A DNA stretch of 64,000 bases, taken from contig CAUEBO010000002.1 in the NCBI GenBank assembly GCA_958454405.1, positions 1 to 64,000 of the forward strand, read 5' to 3'. The notes under the pieces are model-generated. The model saw only the letters and a list, made by a program, of their open reading frames with translations. It ran no database searches and was not told the DNA's origin. Positions 42,500-51,258 of the stretch are shown here, in pieces; the stretch's first letter is position 1; every line of letters starts with the position of its first letter. Position numbers and translations under genes: made by a program. This DNA comes from an uncultured Eggerthellaceae bacterium (GTDB lineage Bacteria > Actinomycetota > Coriobacteriia > Coriobacteriales > Eggerthellaceae).

Positions 42500-45418
42500 A
42501 TGGCTTTGCTCGAAAAAAACCTGAAGCGACGCGATTTCCTGAAGGGGACGGCGGCGGCTGTGGCTGCCGCGACGGCCTTCGGGCTGTCCGGTTGCGCCAC
42601 GGGTTCGCACGCGGACGGCGGCGGCGACGGCGCGCATGTCGTGGCGTCCGACACGAGCATCCTGGGCGGGGAGGGCGAGTGGGTTCCCATCCACTGCCAC
42701 CAGAACTGCAACCAGATGTGCCAGAACATGGGCTACGTGGTGGACGGCGTGGTGGTGCGCCAGAAGACCGACGACAGTCGCGAGGACAGCTTCGACTGCC
42801 CGCAGCAGCGCGGCTGCCTGCGCGGGCGCTCTTTGCGCCAGCAGGTGTACAACGCCGACCGCATCAAGTATCCCATGAAGCGCAAGAACTGGCAGCCGGG
42901 CGGCGGAGAGAACGCCCACGGCGAGCTGCGCGGCAAGGACGAGTGGGAACGCATCGGCTGGGACGAGGCGCTCGATTTGGTGGCAGGCGAGCTCAAGCGC
43001 GTGTACGCGGAATACGGCCAGGACGCCGTCATCTGCAACGGCTGGCGCTGGGCGCCCGCATCGGCGATGTTTCCCGTCATCGGCGGCGCGGTGTACAACA
43101 CCGAGACCGAGTCGTTCGGCTGCTGGGCCTTCCAGACCGAGGCGCTGGGGCTGTACTCCTGGGGCGACCATCCCGACCTCATGATGGGCCCCGACAAGTA
43201 CGACCTGCCGAACGCCGACACCATCGTGCTGTACGGCTGCAATCCCGCCTGGGCGCAGCATTCCAGCATGTACTGGCTGAACAACGCCAAGGAGGCCGGC
43301 ACCGAGTTTGTGTGCGTGGGCCCCAGCTACAACGTGACCGCCTCGCAGCTGGACGCGAAGTGGATCCGCGTGCGCCCCGGCACCGACACGGCGTTCCTTT
43401 TGGCCGTGATCTACGAGATGATCCGTCTGGACGACGAACGCGGAAACGTCATCGACTGGGACTTCGTGAACGAGCGCACGGTGGGCTTCACGCCCGAGAC
43501 CATGCCCGAGAACGCGGCCACCGACGAGAACTACCGAGACTACATCCTGGGCGCCTACGACGGGGTGCCGAAAACCCCCGAGTGGGCGAGCGAGATCTGC
43601 GGCACGCCCATAGACGACATCACGTGGTATGCGGAGCTGGCCGCCAAGGACAACAAGGTGGTCTTCTTCCACAGCTACGCGGCCTCCCGGTGCCTGGGCG
43701 CCGAGAACCTGCCGCAGGCGTTCATGACCGTGTCGGCCCTGGGCGGCCACTACGGCAAGTCGGGCCACGGCTCGGCCGCCATCTACACGTGGGACGCCGG
43801 CGACTCGGGCTACCGCATCATCCAGCATGCGGGCGGCGACTACGGCTACATCGACAACCTGGTGGCTTCTCCGGCTGTCACGGGTCCGAACCGCAACATC
43901 GAAGGGCCGACGTGGTGGAGCTCTCTTGCTGCCGGATCGTATCTATCCACATCCGAGGGCACCTATGATGCGGGAACGGTGCTCGAAGATGCTGATCTGG
44001 GCGAAGTGACTCAGTCGGCGAACGGTGGGCTGACCGTGGCATCAACCAAGCTGCGTGCGAACACGCCCACCTACCACGAGGCGCGCGAGATGCCGGTCAA
44101 CCCGCGCCTCTTGTTCCAGACCAACTCCAACTTCATGCAGACGCGCGGCAACCTGTCCACCGCCATCAAGGTGATGCGCGCCGCCGACACCTGCATTGCC
44201 ATGGAGATCAAGTTCTCGCTGACCGCGTCGTTCGCCGACATCATCCTGCCGGTGGCCACGCACTGGGAGGGCAACGACGACGAGAGTTGGGGCGAGCTGT
44301 GCTGGCCGAGCCCCTTCGGCGACGGCAACGGCCAGAAGCAGCGCAAGGATGCGCTGGTGGCCTGGCGGCCGCTCATCAAGCCGATGTACGAGGTTCGCGA
44401 GGAGAAGGCCGTCTGCCGCGACATCATCGAGCGCATGGGCTTCGACCCCGACGAGGCGTATCCCAAGAGCAACTACGACCAGTGGCTGGGCTACTTCTTG
44501 GGGATGCGCGAGCTGTCGCCCGAGCTGGATTCGTGGGATCCGGTTATCACGTGGACGGCCGCCGACAACGAGAAATACCATGCGGACTATCCGGAGCAGC
44601 AGGGCAAGATCTCGTTCGACCAGTTCATGGCCGATGGATCATATGTGGCGCGCCGCTCGCCCGACGACGCGCGCAACTATATCGGCTACCTGCACGACAA
44701 GCTGGGCATAGGGGAGGACGGCGAAGTGGTGGTAAGCGACCCTGCCTGGCCGCGTCCCTCCCAGTCGGGCAAGCTGGAAATCTACTGCCAGTTCAAGGCC
44801 GACAACGTGAACCGAACAGGCCTCAACCCCGAGCCCATCAAGCCCTACGCGAACTACTTCGTGCCCCATCGCGGCTACCAGGAAACGTTCGCCGACTGGG
44901 AGGGCAAGGTGAGGGGCGCCTACCCCCTGCAGGCGTACACGCCCCACTACATGCGCCGTGCGCATACCTGCTACGACAACATGACGTGGACGCAGGAAGC
45001 GTTCAAGAACCCGGTGTTCATGAGCGTGCAGGACGCCGAGGAGCGCGGCATCAAAGCGGGCGACACGGTCGTGTGCTACAACGACTTCGGCCGGATGCTG
45101 CGCCATGCCCAGCCCCTGCAGGGCGTCATGCCCGGCACGGTGGGCATTCCGCACGGCGTGCGCTCGGTGTTCGACGAGAGCGATCCCGCGGGCATCGTCG
45201 ATCGCGGCGGAAGCGAGCAGATGCTCTCCGACGGCCGGCAATCCAACTACTTCCCTCAGCTGGTCGGCTACAACAGCCTGCTCATCGAGATCGCGAAGTA
45301 CGACGGCGAGCCCATTCCTGAAGACTGCGACCGCGGCCCGTTTCTGGCCGCCGGCATCGACGAGGCAGGGACGCCGGCCTACACCACCGAGGGCATCACG
45401 CGAGGACAGGAGGCGTAA
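42500..45418 (+). CDS. Molybdopterin oxidoreductase, DMSO reductase family catalytic subunit, Tat-exported
   Basis: 972 aa. The N-terminus has a twin-arginine signal (RRDFLK at 10-15, then an Ala-rich hydrophobic stretch) ending in LSGC at 29-32, which could be a lipobox. The [4Fe-4S] motif is C66, C70, C74 and C106. The bis-MGD domains follow (YGCNPAWAQHSSMYWL, PGTDTAFLLAVIYEMI, HSYAASRCLGAENLPQAFMTVSALGGHYGKSG) and a C-terminal dinucleotide-binding domain. The segment where a Ser, Cys or Asp ligates molybdenum reads ESFGCWAFQTEA, so the ligand is unclear. It should reduce an external acceptor (S- or N-oxide, or a catechol or other gut metabolite) with electrons from the anchor and Fe-S subunits. 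Substrate unknown. Confidence 0.92.
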   Translation: MALLEKNLKRRDFLKGTAAAVAAATAFGLSGCATGSHADGGGDGAHVVASDTSILGGEGEWVPIHCHQNCNQMCQNMGYVVDGVVVRQKTDDSREDSFDCPQQRGCLRGRSLRQQVYNADRIKYPMKRKNWQPGGGENAHGELRGKDEWERIGWDEALDLVAGELKRVYAEYGQDAVICNGWRWAPASAMFPVIGGAVYNTETESFGCWAFQTEALGLYSWGDHPDLMMGPDKYDLPNADTIVLYGCNPAWAQHSSMYWLNNAKEAGTEFVCVGPSYNVTASQLDAKWIRVRPGTDTAFLLAVIYEMIRLDDERGNVIDWDFVNERTVGFTPETMPENAATDENYRDYILGAYDGVPKTPEWASEICGTPIDDITWYAELAAKDNKVVFFHSYAASRCLGAENLPQAFMTVSALGGHYGKSGHGSAAIYTWDAGDSGYRIIQHAGGDYGYIDNLVASPAVTGPNRNIEGPTWWSSLAAGSYLSTSEGTYDAGTVLEDADLGEVTQSANGGLTVASTKLRANTPTYHEAREMPVNPRLLFQTNSNFMQTRGNLSTAIKVMRAADTCIAMEIKFSLTASFADIILPVATHWEGNDDESWGELCWPSPFGDGNGQKQRKDALVAWRPLIKPMYEVREEKAVCRDIIERMGFDPDEAYPKSNYDQWLGYFLGMRELSPELDSWDPVITWTAADNEKYHADYPEQQGKISFDQFMADGSYVARRSPDDARNYIGYLHDKLGIGEDGEVVVSDPAWPRPSQSGKLEIYCQFKADNVNRTGLNPEPIKPYANYFVPHRGYQETFADWEGKVRGAYPLQAYTPHYMRRAHTCYDNMTWTQEAFKNPVFMSVQDAEERGIKAGDTVVCYNDFGRMLRHAQPLQGVMPGTVGIPHGVRSVFDESDPAGIVDRGGSEQMLSDGRQSNYFPQLVGYNSLLIEIAKYDGEPIPEDCDRGPFLAAGIDEAGTPAYTTEGITRGQEA

Positions 45419-45421
45419 ACC

Positions 45422-45997
45422 ATGAGCTTGGGATTCTATGTGAACATGCAGCGCTGCATCGGCTGCCGCACCTGCCAGGTGGCTTGCAAGGACCGGCACA
45501 ACCTGCAAGCGGCCGGCCCCCGCACGCGGCGCGTGGAAACGTTCGAGTGCGGCGCCTATCCCGACGTGCAGATGTTCCATACGACCGTCTCGTGCAACCA
45601 TTGCGAGAACCCGGCCTGCGTGGCGGGCTGCCCCACCGGCGCCATGTTCAAGTCCGACGACGGCACCGTGCAGCATATCGACGATAGGTGCGTGGTGTGC
45701 CGCAACTGCATGCTGGCGTGCCCCTACGGCGCTCCGCAGCTCGACGAGGGCGAGAACATGATCGTGAAATGCGACAGCTGCAAGGCGCTGCGCGAAGACG
45801 GCCGCAATCCCGTGTGCGTGGACGCGTGCCCCATGCGCGCCATCGAGTTCGGCGACATCGACGAGCTGCGCGCGAAGCACGGCGACGCGGTGAGCGTGCT
45901 GCCGGTTCTGCCGAGCGCCGACATCACGCACCCGAACCTGCTGCTGGATCCGACGTCCGGCGCGCTGCGCGACGACTTCAACGGGGTGGCGCTGTGA
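45422..45997 (+). CDS. DmsB-like electron-transfer subunit with four [4Fe-4S] clusters
   Basis: 191 aa. Four cysteine groups are visible: CIGCRTCQVACKD, CNHCENPACVAGCP, CVVCRNCMLACPYG and CDSCKALREDGRNPVCVDACP, the arrangement of DmsB, NrfC and PsrB proteins that carry electrons between the membrane anchor and the molybdenum subunit. It has no signal peptide and is expected to be exported as a complex with the Tat-tagged catalytic subunit. It starts 3 bp after that gene, and its stop overlaps the GTG of the next one. Confidence 0.93.
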   Translation: MSLGFYVNMQRCIGCRTCQVACKDRHNLQAAGPRTRRVETFECGAYPDVQMFHTTVSCNHCENPACVAGCPTGAMFKSDDGTVQHIDDRCVVCRNCMLACPYGAPQLDEGENMIVKCDSCKALREDGRNPVCVDACPMRAIEFGDIDELRAKHGDAVSVLPVLPSADITHPNLLLDPTSGALRDDFNGVAL

Positions 45998-46896
45998 GCG
46001 CGCAGGGTGGTGCGGCTCCGGCTGCGGCCGAGACCCTGCACGCAGCCGCGGACCCGACCGACGCGCGCGCCGAGGCGCTGGAACTCGAGGGGCTGCTGCT
46101 CTCCCGCGCATACTTGCACACGCTGTTCCACAAGCTGCTCGGCGCTGCGCCGGACGCGGAGGTGCTGGACGTTCTTCTGGGCGAGGCGACGGCCGACGTG
46201 GTGGACGAGTACGCGGGCGACGACGATACGATGCGCGGCCTCGGCCGCTTCCTGGCCGGACTGGCGGCGCGCGAGGACCGTGCGGGCCTGCTGGACGCGG
46301 CGCGCGGCGAGTACACACGCCTGTTCGTGGGGCCGGGAGCGTTGCCGGCCCCCACGTGGGAGTCGCCGTATCTTTCGCGGGAGATGACGCTGTTCCAGGA
46401 GAACACGCTCGCCGTGCGCACGGCCTACCGGGCGCACGGCCTGCAGCCGAAGCGCGTCCAGCGCGTCCCCGACGACCATGCGGCGCTCATGTGCGCGTAC
46501 TTGGCGCGGCGTGCGGGCGAGGCGCTGAGCGCCTTCCGGAGGGGCGACCTTGCCGCGCTCTCCGCAGAGCTGCGCGACGAGTTGGCGTTCGTCGAAGGGC
46601 ATATGAACACATGGCTGGCGGCGTTCGCCAAGAGCCTGCGCGCGTCGAAGACGGCGGTGCTCTACCCGCAGCTGGTCGAGGCCCTTGCGGCGTTTTGCGC
46701 CGTGGACGCCACGTTTCTGGCTGAGGCGGCCTACTGGGCCGAAAGCAGGGCGGGCGGGAAAGCGGGGCCGATCGGGGCTCTGCCGGCCGACTCGTCCGAA
46801 GCGGCGGCGTTTGCGGCAGTGGGCGAGGCGCTCGCGTCGCTCAAGGCGGCGCGTCCCTTCGGCATCGAGGACTACGAGCTTGAAAGCGTTGCATAG
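45994..46896 (+). CDS. TorD/DmsD-type molybdoenzyme maturation chaperone
   Basis: 300 aa from GTG 45994, which overlaps the preceding TGA (GTGA). All-helical protein with the family landmarks EYTRLFVGPGALPAPTWESPYL (the Y..LF.GP motif), PDDHAALMCAYLARRAGEAL and FVEGHMNTWLAAFAKSL. These chaperones bind the Tat signal of the catalytic subunit and help cofactor insertion before export. About 35 residues at the N-terminus are Ala-rich and probably disordered. It is longer than E. coli DmsD because of that and a C-terminal helix. Confidence 0.9.
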   Translation: MSAQGGAAPAAAETLHAAADPTDARAEALELEGLLLSRAYLHTLFHKLLGAAPDAEVLDVLLGEATADVVDEYAGDDDTMRGLGRFLAGLAAREDRAGLLDAARGEYTRLFVGPGALPAPTWESPYLSREMTLFQENTLAVRTAYRAHGLQPKRVQRVPDDHAALMCAYLARRAGEALSAFRRGDLAALSAELRDELAFVEGHMNTWLAAFAKSLRASKTAVLYPQLVEALAAFCAVDATFLAEAAYWAESRAGGKAGPIGALPADSSEAAAFAAVGEALASLKAARPFGIEDYELESVA

Positions 46897-46931
46897 AGTG
46901 TGCGAAGAGGGCGCATCATCGCCGGTTGACC

Positions 46932-47115
46932 GTAGGGCAAGGGCTCTGCCCTTGCTGGCCGGCCTGCAAGGACGCGCCTTGTTGAACGGGGCTGTATCAA
47001 AAGCACCAGCGAGGCATGCCTGTACTGGTTGAGTTGTAGGGCAAGGGCTCTGCCCTTGCCGTCGACCTGCGGAGACGTTGCTGGCTGAGCGGCAAGGGCA
47101 GAGCCCTTGCCCTAC
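46932..47115. repeat. Cluster of three REP-like palindromic repeats
   Basis: A 24-base unit, gtagggcaagggctctgccc plus ttgc, occurs at 46932-46955 and 47036-47059 and again in reverse orientation at 47092-47115. Each copy contains a near-perfect palindrome around ggctctgcc, and the two right-hand copies are inverted towards each other and could form a large hairpin. The cluster occupies the gap between the chaperone and anchor genes of the molybdoenzyme operon. Confidence 0.8.
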
Positions 47116-47200
47116 AAGAACGTCGAAATGCGACTTTTGCTGCAGCCCCCTACGAAGAACGTAAGCGGTGCGTTGTGTAACCGCAAGGAAGGTGATGGAC

Positions 47201-47962
47201 ATGATCTCCGAGTTTCCCCTGTTCGCGTTCACGACGCTCGGCGGCCTGGCGGCCGGGGCGTACGTGGTGGGCGCGTTCTTCCCGAGCGCTGTGCGCGAGG
47301 CGAAGCGGCCTTGGCTGTTCCCGCTCGTCTGCATCGTGCTTTTGGGCGCTGGCCTGCTGGGCGTGCTCGGCCACCTCGGGCGGCCCGAGCGCTTCCTGTT
47401 CGCGCTGTCGAACCCCTCGTCCATGATCGCCGAGGAGGCGTACTGGTCCCTGGCGTTCGGCGTGTTGATGCTGGTCGATCTGGCGCTGCTGGCGCGCAAG
47501 GGCGAAGGCCCGCGCGCGGTGGGCGTGTTGGGCGCCGTGGCGGCCCTCGGCCTGGTGTGCATCATGGGCAATGCCTACTTCACCGCCTACGGCAATCCCG
47601 TCTGGGCGGCCTGGCCCACGCTCGCGCTGTTCGTTCTGGGCGATGTGGCCATGGGGGCGGCGCTCTTCGGGCTGTTCGGCGGCGAGCGGTACCGCACGGG
47701 CGCGTTCACGATCGTCTCCGCCGTGCTCGCGGCGCTTGCGGCGGCGGGCATGATCGCGGTGGCCGCGCGCTTCGCCGGCTTCAGCCTCGAGGTGGCGCCC
47801 TTCGTCGTCGGCGCCGTGCTGGCGTTGGCCGGCGCCGCATGCGCGCTGCTGGCCCGGAAGGGCAGGCTTTCCGAGAGGCCGGCCGCCATCGCCGTGCTCG
47901 CGTGCCTGGTCGTCGGCGTGGCTGTGGCGCGCTATGCCTTCTACGCCGCGAGCATCCTGTAG
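47201..47962 (+). CDS. DmsC-like membrane anchor subunit
   Basis: 253 aa from ATG 47201, spaced correctly from AAGGAAGG; an ATG at 47195 is too close. It has eight hydrophobic helices, starting FPLFAFTTLGGLAAGAYVVGAFF, with GLLGVLGHLGRPERFLFALSNPSSMIAEEAYWSLAFG matching the DmsC quinol-site region (conserved HLGRPERF). It anchors the Fe-S and molybdenum subunits to the cytoplasmic membrane and oxidises menaquinol. It is separated from the other operon genes by the palindromic repeats, so its expression may depend on read-through or a separate promoter. Confidence 0.88.
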   Translation: MISEFPLFAFTTLGGLAAGAYVVGAFFPSAVREAKRPWLFPLVCIVLLGAGLLGVLGHLGRPERFLFALSNPSSMIAEEAYWSLAFGVLMLVDLALLARKGEGPRAVGVLGAVAALGLVCIMGNAYFTAYGNPVWAAWPTLALFVLGDVAMGAALFGLFGGERYRTGAFTIVSAVLAALAAAGMIAVAARFAGFSLEVAPFVVGAVLALAGAACALLARKGRLSERPAAIAVLACLVVGVAVARYAFYAASIL

Positions 47963-48020
47963 GCGCTGCGCGAGTGGCAGCATAGAGGGTGCTTGGCTGA
48001 TCGAACGAGAAAGGAAAGAC

Positions 48021-49193
48021 ATGAACGACTTCATCTTCCACAACCCCGACAAGGTGTACTTCGGCAAGAACCAGTTGGAGCACTTGCCTGAAGAGCTTGC
48101 GGCCTACGGGGCGAAGGTGCTGATGGTGTACGGAGGCGGCTCCATCAAGAGGAGCGGCCTGTACGACGAGGTGCGCGGCCTTGTGGAGGGCGCCGGCATG
48201 CAGCTGTTCGAGCTCGCCGGCGTGGAGCCCAACCCGCGCCACGCCACCGCCAACAGGGGCGCCGCCCTCTGCAAGGAGAACGGCATCGACGTGGTGCTCG
48301 CCGTGGGCGGCGGATCCGCCATCGACTGCGCGAAGGGCGTGGCCGCGGCGGCGAAGACCGAGGATGGCGACGTGTGGCCCCTGGTGGCGGGCGGCGTGTG
48401 GGTGACCGACGCCCTGCCCGTGGTGGCCGTGCTCACCAACGCCGCCACCGGCTCCGAGATGGATGCCTGGGGCGTCATCACCAACTGGGAAACCAACGAG
48501 AAGATCGGCCTGGGCGGAAGCGCGCTGATCCCCCGCGCCGCCTTCGAGAACCCCGAGCTCAGCTACACGCTGCCGCCGTACCAGACGGCCTGCGGCGCGT
48601 TCGACATCTTCAACCACGTGCTGGACAACTACTACCTCGCCGGCGAGGCGACCTTCGACGTGGTCCTGGAGATGCAGGAGGCCGTCATGCGCGCGGTGGT
48701 GAAATGGGCGCCGGTGGCGCTGGCCGAGCCCGAGAACTACGAGGCGCGCGCGAACCTGATGTGGTCGTCGTCGCTCGCGCTCAACACGATCCTCGACGCG
48801 GGCACGGTGCACGCCTGCGCCTGCCACGCCATGGAGCACGAGCTGTCCGCCTACTACGACATCACGCACGGCCACGGCCTGGCCATCCTCACCCCGCGCT
48901 GGCTCGAGTACATCCTGAACGAGCAGACTGCGCCCGCCATCTACCGGTTGGGCACCGCGGTGTTCGGAGTGGGGGAGGGCCTCGCTCCCGAAGAGGGCGC
49001 CCGCAAAGCCATCGAGCGCGTGAGCGACTTCGCATTCAACACGCTGGGCTTGGAGAGCACGCTTTCCCATTTCGGCATCGACGACGCGCACTTCGAAGAC
49101 ATGGCGAAGCATGCGTGTGCCGGTGGAGAGATCGCCGGTATTTGCAGCCTGAGCGTGGACGATGTGGTGAACATCTTCAAGATGTGTCGGTAG
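48021..49193 (+). CDS. Iron-containing alcohol dehydrogenase (NADH-dependent butanol dehydrogenase type)
   Basis: 390 aa. The start at ATG 48021 has AAGGAAAG upstream. Nucleotide-binding loops YGGGSIKRSGLYD and VGGGSAIDCAKGVAAA are typical of the BdhA/YqhD branch. Metal ligands fit: Asp in ACGAFDIFNHVLDNY with its His, and two His in ACHAMEHELSAYYDITHGHG. ATGSEMDAWGVITNW carries the conserved TGSE motif. It reduces aldehydes to alcohols, or the reverse, with NAD(P)H in the cytoplasm. It follows the anchor gene by 58 bp; a functional link to the molybdoenzyme is possible but not shown. Confidence 0.92.
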   Translation: MNDFIFHNPDKVYFGKNQLEHLPEELAAYGAKVLMVYGGGSIKRSGLYDEVRGLVEGAGMQLFELAGVEPNPRHATANRGAALCKENGIDVVLAVGGGSAIDCAKGVAAAAKTEDGDVWPLVAGGVWVTDALPVVAVLTNAATGSEMDAWGVITNWETNEKIGLGGSALIPRAAFENPELSYTLPPYQTACGAFDIFNHVLDNYYLAGEATFDVVLEMQEAVMRAVVKWAPVALAEPENYEARANLMWSSSLALNTILDAGTVHACACHAMEHELSAYYDITHGHGLAILTPRWLEYILNEQTAPAIYRLGTAVFGVGEGLAPEEGARKAIERVSDFAFNTLGLESTLSHFGIDDAHFEDMAKHACAGGEIAGICSLSVDDVVNIFKMCR

Positions 49194-49507
49194 GCGCAAC
49201 CTGACTATCGAGGGTTTCCCTGCTTGGCCGGCTTGCCTATGGCGAGTCGGCCAAGTTGCGCTTTCGATCGGAAAGAGCGCGGTTTCGTGCGGCAGAGAAT
49301 CAAGGCTCAGTCGAAGCGCGCGGCGTTCGCTCTTGCGACCTTCTGCCTTCCTATGGTATAAACGACGGCGTCAGCACAACCTGAGGAGCATGACTTCTGT
49401 TACACGCACGCACGGAGATTGCCGTAAACCGGGAGGTTTGCGAGCGCTAGTCTCCGCAGGAACCTCCCAAACAAGGCACCGACCATCAACGTTTTGGGAG
49501 AACCACC
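49194..49507. other. Intergenic region with promoter and structured leader
   Basis: No gene. The first part is unremarkable. A promoter candidate is TTGCGA (49333-49338), 18 bases, TATAAA (49357-49362). A transcript from it would have a leader of about 140 bases that carries the pairing elements listed separately. Confidence 0.5.
49413..49500 (+). promoter_or_regulatory. Candidate pseudoknot leader that can sequester the ribosome-binding site
   Basis: By eye: CGGAGA (49413-49418) pairs with TCTCCG (49451-49456), and GGGAGGTT (49431-49438) pairs with AACCTCCC (49461-49468). These stems interleave, giving an H-type pseudoknot. CTCCCAAA (49464-49471) can instead pair with TTTGGGAG (49493-49500), which includes the Shine-Dalgarno sequence of the next gene (GGGAG, seven bases before GTG 49508). 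The two states exclude each other, the logic of a translational riboswitch or a protein-controlled leader. No known class is recognised. Confidence 0.45.
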
Positions 49508-49924
49508 GTGGAAAAAATCAAGAGAGGCGGAGCCTTCTATCAGGCTCATGCCTGCATGGACAGTTTCATCTGCAAGCAGTGCGGCCGCCTCGTCACGCCC
49601 GACGAGGCGGGAAGCCGCCATCGCAACCATTGCCCCCAGTGCCTGCACAGCCTGCACGTCGACGAGCGCCCCGGTGATCGTGCTTCCGTGTGCGAAAGCG
49701 TCATGGAGCCCATCAGCGTGTGGGTGCGCAAGGGCGGGGAGTGGGCCATCGTGCACCGCTGCAAACGCTGCGGGCACCTGAGCTCGAACCGCATCGCGGC
49801 CGACGACAATCCTGTCAAGCTCATGTCCATCGCCGTGAAGCCGCTGGCCGCGCCGCCGTTCCCCCTCGAGGAGCTCGGGGCGGACACATGTGGCGAGCAA
49901 GCGCGCGAAGGGGGCGAAGCATGA
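49508..49924 (+). CDS. RNHCP domain protein
   Basis: 138 aa, GTG start with GGGAG upstream. It matches the small RNHCP family: two CxxC pairs (FICKQCGRLV and HCPQCLHSLHVD, with RNHCP written RHRNHCPQCL), then a second zinc-ribbon-like pair, HRCKRCGHLSSNRIAADDN. It probably binds one or two zinc ions and RNA or ribosome components; no reaction is known. The start codon of rsgA overlaps its stop, and the rsgA-RNHCP pairing is seen in other genomes too, so a ribosome-associated role is plausible. Its translation may be controlled by the leader structure. Confidence 0.85.
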   Translation: MEKIKRGGAFYQAHACMDSFICKQCGRLVTPDEAGSRHRNHCPQCLHSLHVDERPGDRASVCESVMEPISVWVRKGGEWAIVHRCKRCGHLSSNRIAADDNPVKLMSIAVKPLAAPPFPLEELGADTCGEQAREGGEA

Positions 49925-50994
49925 TGGCGACCGTCGATATGCGCGCGTACGGCGTGACCGACGCGCTTATCCAGCAGGGGCGCGAGGCGTCCGGCGCCGA
50001 GGATCCCGTCGTGGGGCGCGTCCTGTCCCAGGCGCACGAGCTGTACCGCGTCGTCGGCGCGAAAGGCGAGCTCTTCGCCGAAGCGTCCGGCAAGCTGCGC
50101 CACGCGGCGCGCTCGGCCGCCGACTTCCCGGCGGTGGGCGATTTCGTCCTCATGGACCGCGCGGACGACGCCGGCGGCCGCGCCGTCATCGGGCACGTGC
50201 TTCCGCGCGCGAGCGCCTTCGTGCGCAAGGCGGCCGGCGCATCGTTCGAGCAGCAGGTGGTGGCCGCGAACGTCGATACCGCGTTTCTGTGCATGTCGCT
50301 TGCGGGGGATTTCAACTTGCGGCGGCTTGAGCGCTACCTGACGCTCGCATGGGAGAGCGGGGCGGTTCCCGTCGCGGTGCTGACGAAGGCCGATGCGTGC
50401 GGCAACCTGGAGCGCCGGCTGTGCGCGGTGCAGTCGGTGGCCTTCGGCATCGATGTGTTGGTCGTATCATCGATGGCGGAGGGCGGCTGCGAGGCCGTGC
50501 GTCCCTACATGCGTCCCGGCAAGACCGTCGCTCTTTTGGGGTCGTCGGGCGTTGGCAAGTCGACGCTGGTCAACCGCTTGCTGGGCGAGGACGTCTTGGA
50601 GACGCGCGACGTGCGCGCCGACGGTCGCGGACGTCACGCCACCACGCGCCGCCAGCTCGTGCTGCTGCCGGGCGGCGGCCTCGTGATGGACACGCCCGGC
50701 ATGCGCGAGCTAGGCATCGGCGATGCGGCAGAAGGCCTCGAGCGGGGCTTCGCCGACGTGGAGCGCCTATTCGCCTCGTGCCGGTTCTCGAACTGCACCC
50801 ACACCTCCGAACCGGGATGTGCGGTTTACGAGGCCATCGCGGACGGCGAGCTTTCCGAGCGGCGCTGGCAGGCGTACCGCAAGCTGAAGGCCGAGGCCGC
50901 GTTCGCCGAGGACAAGGCCGGCTACCTGGCCCGAAAGGAACGCACGTACAAGGAGATTTCGAAGGCCGTCAAGCGCCTGCCCAAGAACCGCTGA
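49921..50994 (+). CDS. rsgA: Ribosome small-subunit-dependent GTPase A
   Basis: 357 aa circularly permuted GTPase that assists late 30S assembly. An N-terminal OB-fold (residues about 40-100) is followed by the permuted G motifs: G4 as LTKAD before the P-loop GSSGVGKST (G1), then HATTRR (G2) and DTPGMRE (G3). The C-terminal zinc finger has C-x5-C-x-H-x6-C (CRFSNCTHTSEPGC). ATG 49921 overlaps the RNHCP stop codon, so the two are translationally coupled and presumably share the leader. Confidence 0.92.
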   Translation: MMATVDMRAYGVTDALIQQGREASGAEDPVVGRVLSQAHELYRVVGAKGELFAEASGKLRHAARSAADFPAVGDFVLMDRADDAGGRAVIGHVLPRASAFVRKAAGASFEQQVVAANVDTAFLCMSLAGDFNLRRLERYLTLAWESGAVPVAVLTKADACGNLERRLCAVQSVAFGIDVLVVSSMAEGGCEAVRPYMRPGKTVALLGSSGVGKSTLVNRLLGEDVLETRDVRADGRGRHATTRRQLVLLPGGGLVMDTPGMRELGIGDAAEGLERGFADVERLFASCRFSNCTHTSEPGCAVYEAIADGELSERRWQAYRKLKAEAAFAEDKAGYLARKERTYKEISKAVKRLPKNR

Positions 50995-51258
50995 CGGTCC
51001 AAGCGCGCCGCCGATCCGTCCGCGTTCAGGCAAAGCGGCGGCGCGCGGCGCGATCGCGCCCGTGCTTCCTGCATCGTGTCCCAGGAGTGCGTCTTTTTGT
51101 GCTCGTGGACGTAGGCCCGCATGTTCGAGCGGAGGGGCAGTCGCCGAGGGCGAAGACTGAGATTCGCCGCGAGAGGGTGCTGATGACTCTCGTCGATGAC
51201 TCTGACACCACGATTCGGGATGCGGCCCGCCCACGCCCGGCGACCCGAGCGCCGGGCC

